DNA from: JABCZZ01 sp964454545
GTDB taxonomy: Bacteria; Pseudomonadota; Alphaproteobacteria; Rickettsiales; JABCZZ01
Assembly (NCBI GenBank): GCA_964454545.1
Contig: CAYVTI010000004.1
Location: 26,501-90,500 of the forward strand
DNA length: 64,000 bases
Reading direction: 5' to 3'
Both the position numbers and the translations under genes were made by a program. Positions 53,944-60,671 of the stretch are shown piece by piece. Each line of letters begins with the position of its first letter. The stretch's first letter is position 1. The notes under the pieces were generated by a model, which did no database searches, had not been told where the DNA came from, and saw only the letters and a list, made by a program, of their open reading frames with translations.

Positions 53944-54879
53944 TTATAGGGTTACATCGCCTTCAAGAAATGCCTTTGGATTATAGCCGAAGTCTTCCAC
54001 GGCGGGTATGATATCAAATACCAGATCGCGGTTCATACGTCTTAGTACTTCACCATTTATATGGGTAAATGGAAAGAGTTTTTCAACATGATCCAGAAGT
54101 ACCGGAAGAAAAGGGATATTAACGAGTTTTGGCTTTTTTCCCAGATAAAGGAACAATTTTCCAACCATAGCTCGATATGCAAGCGGCTTGCCGCCGCCCA
54201 GATTGTAGGATTTACCATAGGTGCGGGCGTTATCCATGATGGCAAGCGCGGCATCTGCCAGATCAACCGCCTGCACCGGCTGCCTTAGGCCGCTTGCTGG
54301 CAAGCAGACCGGAACCACGCCAAATTTACGTATCATGCGTGCCATTCTTGTAATATTGGCGTCCATACCCATCCCATAAATCATGGTGGGCCTTAGTACG
54401 GTGACGGTTGCGGAATTACCGATGATATGGAATATTTCTTCTTCTGCTGTCTTGAGTTTTTTTACCACACCCTGCTCTTTTGGATTACCGGAGTCCATTT
54501 TTCCGAACACGGAGGTAGAGCCGAAAACGATGATTCTTCTCATGCCGCTGGCCAGCAACTGAGGCAATATACCGGGAAGTAGCCATATGGCCGCGGTATG
54601 GATAAACACATCGGCTTCTACTGCCTTGAGACCAGATCCGGAAGTCAAATCGCATTGTAGCCATCTGAGATTGGGATGGGTAAACGCAATGGAGGTCTTG
54701 TGATAAACCCCTATGACATTCGCCCCGCCAGCAAGCGCCTTTGCCACTATGTTAAGCCCTATCTGGCCGCTTGCTCCCGTTACCATGATAGTTTTGCCAG
54801 CCAGTGAATTATTCACGCTGACCTTACCAATTAACCGCTCCAGTATTTTTTTATGGTTTATTCCGGATGTATCTCTCAT
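53944..54879 (-). CDS. NAD(P)-dependent epimerase/dehydratase family protein
   Basis: 311 aa extended short-chain dehydrogenase. The Rossmann motif MVTGASGQIGLNIVAKAL begins near residue 31, followed by FIHTAAIWLLPGIL, IVFGSTSVFG and VLRPTMIYGMG. No clear YxxxK catalytic pair is seen, so it may be an atypical or non-catalytic member. First gene of the reverse run to 48003; only 11 nt separate its start from the divergent regulator. Confidence 0.85.
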   Translation of the reverse strand: MRDTSGINHKKILERLIGKVSVNNSLAGKTIMVTGASGQIGLNIVAKALAGGANVIGVYHKTSIAFTHPNLRWLQCDLTSGSGLKAVEADVFIHTAAIWLLPGILPQLLASGMRRIIVFGSTSVFGKMDSGNPKEQGVVKKLKTAEEEIFHIIGNSATVTVLRPTMIYGMGMDANITRMARMIRKFGVVPVCLPASGLRQPVQAVDLADAALAIMDNARTYGKSYNLGGGKPLAYRAMVGKLFLYLGKKPKLVNIPFLPVLLDHVEKLFPFTHINGEVLRRMNRDLVFDIIPAVEDFGYNPKAFLEGDVTL

Positions 54880-54890
54880 AATATCATTGT

Positions 54891-55466
54891 ATGGAACCGT
54901 TACTAGTCATCAGCGACGAGCCCGCACTTGCAGAAACCCTGGCCAGTGAGCTTCATGGGTTCACCGTAACAGGCGTGCGCGCCAGTGATGCGGAGAAATT
55001 TTTGTATAACAGTGTCTTCAGTCTGATTGTCATTGATGGCGATACCCATTATCCAGTGCATGATGGAATAAGAAATGCTGTTAAACTTAACCGCCCGATA
55101 CGGCTTCGTGAGGCTATATATACCATTAAACAGCAACTTAAAAGCAGAACCGTGCCGGAAAAGGAAGAAATAAGGCTGGCAGGAGGCCACCTGTTTTCCG
55201 TACAGGATAAGACGATATGCTCCGATGATGGCACTACCCGCGTAACGCTTACCGACAAGGAAGCTGAATTATTGCGCTACATTGGCAGAAACCACCAGGA
55301 AATCCTGTCACGCAGCGAATTGTTGAAAAATGTATGGGGATACGGGAATGACATCAATACCCATACGCTGGAAACGCACATTTACCGGCTGAGAAGCAAG
55401 CTAAAACAGCTGGATGAAAATCTGGACATCGTTTTCTCAGAAGAAGGCGGATACAGGTTAAAATAA
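54891..55466 (+). CDS. OmpR-type response regulator with shortened receiver
   Basis: 191 aa. The C-terminal winged-helix domain (about residues 95-191) is complete: VTLTDKEAELLRYIGRNHQEIL, ELLKNVWGYGNDINTHTLETHIYRLRSKL, EEGGYRLK. The receiver is only about 85 residues: it has LLVISDEPALAE and a possible phospho-Asp in VIDGD, then passes straight to RPIRLREAIYTIKQQL, the counterpart of the KPFRLREL end. About 40 residues spanning beta-4 to beta-5 are missing. It may work without phosphorylation. No partner kinase is adjacent. Confidence 0.85.
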   Translation: MEPLLVISDEPALAETLASELHGFTVTGVRASDAEKFLYNSVFSLIVIDGDTHYPVHDGIRNAVKLNRPIRLREAIYTIKQQLKSRTVPEKEEIRLAGGHLFSVQDKTICSDDGTTRVTLTDKEAELLRYIGRNHQEILSRSELLKNVWGYGNDINTHTLETHIYRLRSKLKQLDENLDIVFSEEGGYRLK

Positions 55467-55491
55467 CCCGGGTTCCAGGATAACATAGCCC

Positions 55492-55519
55492 TTTACTCTC
55501 TGAATGATTTAGTTATTGT
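55492..55519 (+). promoter_or_regulatory. Possible promoter of the structured RNA
   Basis: TTTACT, 16-nt spacer, TATTGT (55514-55519). Transcription would start near 55526, just before the G-rich 5' arm of the long stem. Weak match by eye; its position is what makes it noteworthy. Confidence 0.35.
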
Positions 55520-55525
55520 GGCCGC

Positions 55526-55729
55526 GAGGGGGCTACAATCCCTGCATACTACGATTATTCTTAATTAGTAGGCTCGTATCAACAAGTCCTGCTTCCGGCA
55601 TGCCTTGCCGGGAGTAGGCCCAATATAATAACTCGCAAGAGTGAATAAGCCTGCGCCCGTATGTGGTGATTGTAGCTCCCGGCGTCAACCGTTTGTGGTT
55701 GGCGCCCCTTAACTTGAAATGGGAGCGCC
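55526..55729 (+). ncRNA. Structured RNA / candidate cis-regulatory switch (or 6S-like RNA)
   Basis: Long-range stem: GGGGGCTACAATC (55528-55540) with GATTGTAGCTCCC (55668-55680), 13 bp with one G-U. Inside: a 12-bp hairpin CCTGCTTCCGGC/GCCGGGAGTAGG (55588-55599/55607-55618), ACTC-GCAA-GAGT (55631-55642) and a weak CTAC/GTAG hairpin. Immediately after the stem, GGCGTCAACC/GGTTGGCGCC (55681-55690/55697-55706) forms 10 bp. Alternatively GGCGCCCC (55701-55708) pairs with GGGAGCGCC (55721-55729), which contains the ribosome-binding site of the next gene. The last two hairpins exclude each other. I do not recognise a known riboswitch motif; a rod-like 6S RNA is the main alternative. Confidence 0.55.
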
Positions 55730-55730
55730 T

Positions 55731-56027
55731 ATGTATTTCGAGACCCTCTGGAAACTGACCGACGTGGTTATGGAAATCCTGCGCGAGGAGCATGACGATA
55801 TGACCTCCGCCAATTATTACCACGAAGCGGAAAAGATCGTTAAGGATCACTTCGCCTTGCGAGGAGTAATCATTACGGATGAATCCGCCTATGCATTGAT
55901 AAGGAGCGCTGTCAAGGAAATGCTCAGGACGCTACCCGATCCCAAAGGCTTCGTCGAGACCTCCCATTTGCGGGATATATTCGGGGAGCTGCAGCAGTTT
56001 ATGGTAAGGCTGCTCAGGGAAATGTAA
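55731..56027 (+). CDS. Uncharacterised 98-aa helical protein
   Basis: From ATG 55731 (GGGAG 6 nt upstream; an in-frame ATG at 55719 lacks a ribosome-binding site). Begins MYFETLWKLTDVVMEILREE; all-helical and charged, with no cysteine, signal or membrane segment. Ends in ELQQFMVRLLREM. Not recognised. The structured leader just upstream suggests its translation is controlled. Confidence 0.75.
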   Translation: MYFETLWKLTDVVMEILREEHDDMTSANYYHEAEKIVKDHFALRGVIITDESAYALIRSAVKEMLRTLPDPKGFVETSHLRDIFGELQQFMVRLLREM

Positions 56028-56205
56028 TGGTTTTAGCAACATCCTGTGAACCGTCATTCTGCGATTTGACATTTAGCCTGAGATTCCACGCTTCCGCGCG
56101 GAACAAAGCGGATAAGGATTTAGAACACAAGAAACTGCGAAATCTGAATCCAGCAACAACGCTGATCGAGCCGCAGTAGGATATATATAGATATTCATAC
56201 TAACA

Positions 56206-56940
56206 CTATGAACTGCCAATAACATCCCGGCAATAGCTGGCGAGTTCCTTGCGGGAGGAAAAATCCTTTCCGTTTACCGTCTTATGAAAGATCACGGTCA
56301 CATCCACGGATTTCTGCTGCAGGAAAGTAACCAGATGCGGAAAGAACTCCGCATTGCCGTACCAGCCTACAATATGTCGGGTTTCAGCAGTAATCGGCTC
56401 ACCGTTTAGCTTCTTATATACCAGGCTGACCGGCTGCACCGTGAGGTCATATTCTTCCGCGATGCTGAAGAAGGATGACTTGAATGGCAGCAAGGCAGTG
56501 CCCTCATTGGTAGTACCCTCGGGAAACAGGCTGATGATGCAATTATCTTTTATGGCCCCGGCCAGCTTTTTCTTATTATGCATGGTCACCGCCCGGCGGC
56601 GATCGATGAAAATGCATCCGGTTATCTTACAGAAGAGTCCTATCATTGGCCAGCCTGCAATTTCGCTCTTGGGAGTAAATCGCGCTTCCGTAGCACTGCC
56701 CAAGGCAAACACATCGATATAGGAAAAATGATTGGAGACCATCAGCAATGGCCGTTTCCCTGAAAGCCTGCCTTCTTGTTTCACCCGTATTCCCCATATG
56801 ATGCAACCCAGCCAGAACGACAGGCGCACCAGAACCGCATTGGCCCTGGCTGCGCCCGTTTTTGCAGTTACGAAAAAAGGAATGAGCATCACCAGCAGGA
56901 CAAAAAGCGACACCAGAGTTCTTATAACCAGCCTGTGCAT
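56206..56940 (-). CDS. olsA: 1-acyl-sn-glycerol-3-phosphate acyltransferase, probable OlsA
   Basis: PlsC-family acyltransferase, 244 aa, with an N-terminal membrane anchor and the motifs NHFSYIDVF (HX4D-like) and FPEGTTNEGTALLPFKSSFF. Placed directly after the OlsB-like gene (shared base at 56940), it most likely adds the second acyl chain in ornithine-lipid synthesis. A general PlsC role is the alternative. Confidence 0.8.
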   Translation of the reverse strand: MHRLVIRTLVSLFVLLVMLIPFFVTAKTGAARANAVLVRLSFWLGCIIWGIRVKQEGRLSGKRPLLMVSNHFSYIDVFALGSATEARFTPKSEIAGWPMIGLFCKITGCIFIDRRRAVTMHNKKKLAGAIKDNCIISLFPEGTTNEGTALLPFKSSFFSIAEEYDLTVQPVSLVYKKLNGEPITAETRHIVGWYGNAEFFPHLVTFLQQKSVDVTVIFHKTVNGKDFSSRKELASYCRDVIGSS

Positions 56941-57749
56941 CAGGATGCGGGATTTTTTGCCGTGGGGGTATAACGCTGAGCGTATTTATCGGTCACCAGA
57001 TCCGTCTTTACCACGATACCGACGTCAATCGTATTAAAATGCGGATCGATAACCGCGCCCATCCCGATATAGCCGTTTATCCGCAAATATCCCTTTATCA
57101 GCGCCGGGAGCGCGGAGAAAGCTTTTTGCACATCGACGTCTTCCTTCGGTATCAGGTTCATTTCCACATACTGATCCGGCAAAGCCACCGCACGAATCGC
57201 CTCCGGCGCAAGATGATAGTGATAAAGATAGGAAAGCGGCATCGCATGCTTGTCTACGTCTATGCCGAAGAAACTCGCGCAGCCGAACATGAGCTTTATG
57301 TCGTATAGCCTGACATACGCGCCGATGCCACGCAGCAACAGCTGCATGGCCGAGCGGTTGCGGTACTCCGCATCCACGCAGGAACGTCCCAGTTCCAATA
57401 TGTCGCCGCTTTCATTCTTTATCGCCGAAATATCGAACTCGGTTTCGCTGTAGAAGGTTTTTACGTCCTTCATCATATCGCGGCGCAACAGCCGGTATGT
57501 GCCGACGACCTTATCCCTACCTTCAGGCAAATCGTAGTCAATGACCAGAAGGTGATCGCAATAGGCATCAAACTGGTCGAAATCGTATTTGAGCTTGCGC
57601 ATTTCCCCGGAGGGAATCCCGCCCATCTCGTCATAGAACACGCGGTAGCGCAGCCTCTGGGCGGCTTCTATTTCCGCACTGGATTGCGCCAGGCGCACTG
57701 CAAGGTTGCCGGAGAATATTTCATCGAATGTCTTTTCACAAATCATCAA
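56940..57749 (-). CDS. olsB: Ornithine-acyl-ACP acyltransferase, OlsB-like
   Basis: 269-aa GNAT-fold N-acyltransferase. GNLAVRLAQSSAEIEAAQRLRYRVFYDEMGG is split here only as a description: the AAQRLRYRVFYDEMGG core is typical of OlsB/hemolysin-like acyltransferases. ILELGRSCVDAEYRNRSAMQ and LMFGCASFFGID follow. It would form lyso-ornithine lipid from ornithine and 3-hydroxyacyl-ACP. Start overlaps the fur stop as ATGA. Confidence 0.85.
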   Translation of the reverse strand: MMICEKTFDEIFSGNLAVRLAQSSAEIEAAQRLRYRVFYDEMGGIPSGEMRKLKYDFDQFDAYCDHLLVIDYDLPEGRDKVVGTYRLLRRDMMKDVKTFYSETEFDISAIKNESGDILELGRSCVDAEYRNRSAMQLLLRGIGAYVRLYDIKLMFGCASFFGIDVDKHAMPLSYLYHYHLAPEAIRAVALPDQYVEMNLIPKEDVDVQKAFSALPALIKGYLRINGYIGMGAVIDPHFNTIDVGIVVKTDLVTDKYAQRYTPTAKNPAS

Positions 57750-58171
57750 ATTGCCGTTTTCTTACCTTCCAGCGGCATGCAGTAAAGTTCCAGTCTGTGC
57801 CCTACGAGCTTATATCCGAATTTTTTTGCAATGGCATGTTGTAATTTCTCAATCTCCTCGTTGGTGAATTCTATCACCTTGCCGCTTTTCACATCGATGA
57901 GATGATCATGGTGCTCCTCGCCGCTCTCCTCATAGCGCGCCCGTCCATCACCAAAATCATGTTTCTCAATGATTCCGGCTTCCTCGAACAGCCGCATGGT
58001 GCGGTATACCGTGGCGATGCTGATGCGCGGATCCAGCTTATGGGCTCGGCTATGGATAGAATCCACATCGGGATGGTCGCCGGACTCCGACAACACACGG
58101 ATAATAATCCTGCGCTGCTCGGTCATCTTAAGCCCGCTCTCAGCGCACTTCTTTTCTAGACGTGACAACAT
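57746..58171 (-). CDS. fur: Fur-family metal-dependent regulator (Fur/Mur type)
   Basis: 141 aa. Winged helix: GLKMTEQRRIIIRVLSES, RISIATVYRTMRLFEEAGII. Metal site region: EEHHDHLIDVKSGKVIEF and YKLVGHRLELYCMPL. The CxxC structural zinc pairs of E. coli Fur are absent, as in alphaproteobacterial Fur/Mur, which may sense iron or manganese. It heads a coupled fur-olsB-olsA run. Confidence 0.9.
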   Translation of the reverse strand: MLSRLEKKCAESGLKMTEQRRIIIRVLSESGDHPDVDSIHSRAHKLDPRISIATVYRTMRLFEEAGIIEKHDFGDGRARYEESGEEHHDHLIDVKSGKVIEFTNEEIEKLQHAIAKKFGYKLVGHRLELYCMPLEGKKTAI

Positions 58172-58227
58172 GGGCAGAATATTTACACGGCAGCGCCAGG
58201 AGAGGCAAGCTATATTAAATTCTTGCT

Positions 58228-59433
58228 TTAAGGGCTGTTCCGCGTAGGGCGTTGCCCTTTGCCATTATGTCTTTGGGAAGGCTGTTTGTGCGGTATGGGG
58301 ATATGATGAATTGCTTCACCCAATTGTTGCAATAATCCTCGAAATCCCTGAGCGACGTGCTGTACGCTATGCTCATGTTCCGCTGATAACTGCATATCAC
58401 GTTGATCTGCCACTGGAGGAGTAGCATCAACCGGACTTTCATGTCCAATATGTTCTTTCTGCTGCTGCTTTTTCATGGGGGCATGTTTCACTAAATCCTC
58501 AAATAATTCAATCCTGTTTTCACCATAATCGAAAACTTTTATAGCCGCATCCATAAGCGGTAATATTCTATCATAAATAAACTGTGCCTCATCTAGTGTT
58601 GGCTTTTCGTAGACAGCAACTCCTTTAGGTACCCCTACAAGAGGCAGATCTTTTATGACAGACTTCCCCCCTTCATTTACTCTCACCTTTATGGTACCGC
58701 CTTTATCTGGATCCGGACAATAAACACAGGTATTATCTTCTGATAGCATCCTCCACGCCTTGGCATTCATCGCTTCAAATATCTTCCTATTACCAACACT
58801 TTTATCTTCTACAACACTCCATACCCTAAATCCCAAGCCTTCTTCAGAAGATCGCAGGAATTTGAATGGTTTAATTCTGACTGAAGTATTATTTATCTCG
58901 TATTCTCCCCCCAGGACAGCAATTCCCCAATTACAAAATGGATCATTAGGAATAAGTTCCATGGCTTTCATTTCTTCCTGAGTAAAATTTTCTCCTCCAC
59001 CCTTTTGCTGCTGTACCAAAGAGTAAATAGCACGCCGTTGTTCCGCTATACTATAATATCTATCGTGCCATCTCATTACTTCTTTAAAAAATGATTCAAA
59101 ATCTATTTTCTTTCTGGACTCCAGCATTACCTGTATGGCACCTACATACCGTTCCATTTCCATATTGCCTTGATACCCAGGAATACCCGCAAGAGCCAAT
59201 ATCAGATGGCTTAGCTCATGTTCTTCTGACTGATTAAAGCCTTGTCTGAATTGCCAGCGCGCCTGGTGGTAGCCCACAGCATCAGACACTGACAATCCCT
59301 TTATTGAACTCATCTCCTCAATTTCATTGACAAACCTTCTTCCCGGCTTATGCCCATCCGGCCTCTCATGCATTTGTTGTATCAAGAGCTCCATTTGCTC
59401 AGAGATTCTTTTCCTTGGATCGCTGGAAGACAT
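58228..59433 (-). CDS. Uncharacterised AT-rich orphan with HExxH motif
   Basis: 401 aa, not recognised, no signal peptide. Residues 70-80 read SEEHELSHLIL, containing HELSH (residues 72-76), the HExxH pattern of zincin metallopeptidases, in a predicted helix. The middle (about 160-260) has a beta-rich part (NWGIAVLGGEYEINNTSVR, VYCPDPDKGGTIKVR). The C-terminal 80 residues are Gln/His-rich, ending in a basic tail (KGQRPTRNSP). AT-richer than fur and the lytic transglycosylase gene, apart from its GC-rich last codons. Transcribed from a CtrA-box promoter. Protease activity is only a hypothesis. Confidence 0.78.
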   Translation of the reverse strand: MSSSDPRKRISEQMELLIQQMHERPDGHKPGRRFVNEIEEMSSIKGLSVSDAVGYHQARWQFRQGFNQSEEHELSHLILALAGIPGYQGNMEMERYVGAIQVMLESRKKIDFESFFKEVMRWHDRYYSIAEQRRAIYSLVQQQKGGGENFTQEEMKAMELIPNDPFCNWGIAVLGGEYEINNTSVRIKPFKFLRSSEEGLGFRVWSVVEDKSVGNRKIFEAMNAKAWRMLSEDNTCVYCPDPDKGGTIKVRVNEGGKSVIKDLPLVGVPKGVAVYEKPTLDEAQFIYDRILPLMDAAIKVFDYGENRIELFEDLVKHAPMKKQQQKEHIGHESPVDATPPVADQRDMQLSAEHEHSVQHVAQGFRGLLQQLGEAIHHIPIPHKQPSQRHNGKGQRPTRNSP

Positions 59434-59477
59434 GATGTTTATACTTTTTACAGTAATTACAAATTCTAGACCCCAAA

Positions 59478-59509
59478 ATTATACTCATAGTTAATTAACA
59501 CTTCATTAA
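59478..59509 (-). promoter_or_regulatory. CtrA-box promoter of the 58228-59433 orphan
   Basis: Minus strand: TTAA-TGAAGTG-TTAA (59509-59495), 11 nt, then a perfect TATAAT (59483-59478). On the plus strand the box reads TTAACACTTCATTAAC, but no -10 lies 11 nt beyond it in that direction, so it serves the orphan rather than the lytic transglycosylase gene. The box edge is 62 nt from the start codon. Confidence 0.72.
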
Positions 59510-59594
59510 CGCTAGTAGTTGAAATGGAGGGATTGTTAATAATAAACAATGTTATTCCCTTGCGATTCCTTGATTTTCAAGGTATCATGTAATC

Positions 59595-60644
59595 ATGGAT
59601 GAGCAAAGACGCCTCTTCAATGCAAAGCGTTTCAGTGTAGCAGTATGTGCTGCAATTATCCTGTTTTCCTCCCACGCCACGCAAGCGCTTATCAGCGATG
59701 ATCGCTCCCTTATTGAAGGCGCGAAGCTGTGCACGCGCTACCTCCCCCGCCATGAGCGCCAGTACGGAATTCCTATTCACCTGCTTGCTGCAATCGCTTC
59801 CACGGAGTCGGGGCGCTATAACAAGGAAATCGGGCTAAGCCTGCCCTGGCCGTGGACCATAAACGTGGAAGGCAAAGGCTACTTCTTCGATACGAAAAAA
59901 GAAGCCATCACCAAAGTGCACGAATTACAGGCGCGTGGCTTTCAGAGCATCGACGTCGGGTGTATGCAGGTGAACCTGCATCATCACCCCAACGCCTTCT
60001 CGAGTCTTGAGGAAGCTTTCGATCCCGCCTATAACGTGGCCTATGCGGCGCAGTTCCTGAAGCAGAATTTCAATGACGAAGGCTCCTGGCGCAAGGCGAC
60101 TGCGGATTATCATTCGCGCACACCGGTTTTCGGGGAGCAGTATGCGAGGCTGGTGTTTAACTCCTGGAGCCGCATCATTAACAAAATATCCGAAGCGGGC
60201 GGAAAGCCTGCCCTGAAAACGGATGTCGCGCTGCGCGGCCCGGTCAATCTCGCGGAAAACTGGTCAAACAATAATAAAAACTATTACCGCCATTCCTACC
60301 ATGCCCTGCATATGCATTCCATTTCCGTGTCACGCGATACCGCACGGGAAAATGGAGTATTGATCATACGGCCGGAGCATAGTGAACCAGCCGGACAGCA
60401 TGCCGCAGCGGACGAGAAATTCGTCATACACAATGTGAGATATGTCCAGAAGAAAGACGGATTCGAAGACAGCCCTCTTGAGAAAAGAACAAAAAACCCG
60501 AGAATCGTGAAAGTGCAGAACAGCAAGGAAATGACAAGCGGGAATCAGCTTACCAGCGGTAGAAGCGTAACCGGAACGGATGATAACACGGCAAAAAAAT
60601 CCGGTACTTATAGGCAAAGCGGTATTTTCGTCTTTGATAATTAG
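59595..60644 (+). CDS. Lytic transglycosylase, SLT domain
   Basis: 349 aa with an N-terminal signal peptide or anchor (residues 13-31, SVAVCAAIILFSSHATQAL). The SLT fold spans about 45-200: PIHLLAAIASTESGRYN holds the catalytic Glu, and FQSIDVGCMQVNLHHHPNAF and YNVAYAAQFLKQNF follow. The rest (about 230-349) is hydrophilic and probably disordered. It cleaves peptidoglycan glycan strands; a link to a secretion or flagellar machine is possible but not shown here. Confidence 0.9.
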   Translation: MDEQRRLFNAKRFSVAVCAAIILFSSHATQALISDDRSLIEGAKLCTRYLPRHERQYGIPIHLLAAIASTESGRYNKEIGLSLPWPWTINVEGKGYFFDTKKEAITKVHELQARGFQSIDVGCMQVNLHHHPNAFSSLEEAFDPAYNVAYAAQFLKQNFNDEGSWRKATADYHSRTPVFGEQYARLVFNSWSRIINKISEAGGKPALKTDVALRGPVNLAENWSNNNKNYYRHSYHALHMHSISVSRDTARENGVLIIRPEHSEPAGQHAAADEKFVIHNVRYVQKKDGFEDSPLEKRTKNPRIVKVQNSKEMTSGNQLTSGRSVTGTDDNTAKKSGTYRQSGIFVFDN

Positions 60645-60671
60645 TCATACATCTCCCATTATAACCACTGC

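Noticed and set aside
56027..56179. 50-codon ORF overlapping the stop of the 98-aa gene (TAATG)
   Set aside because: Overlap is attractive, but the peptide (MVLATSCEPSF...) shows no motif and the DNA carries a palindrome (TTCCGCGCGGAA, 56092-56103) suggesting repeat-type intergenic sequence. Not supportable as a gene.
59446..59463. TTTTTACAG / TAATTACAA pair upstream of the 58228 orphan as a third copy of the TTATTACA repeat
   Set aside because: Spacing is 9 nt and matches are weaker; the site lies downstream of the CtrA-type -10, so it was not counted.
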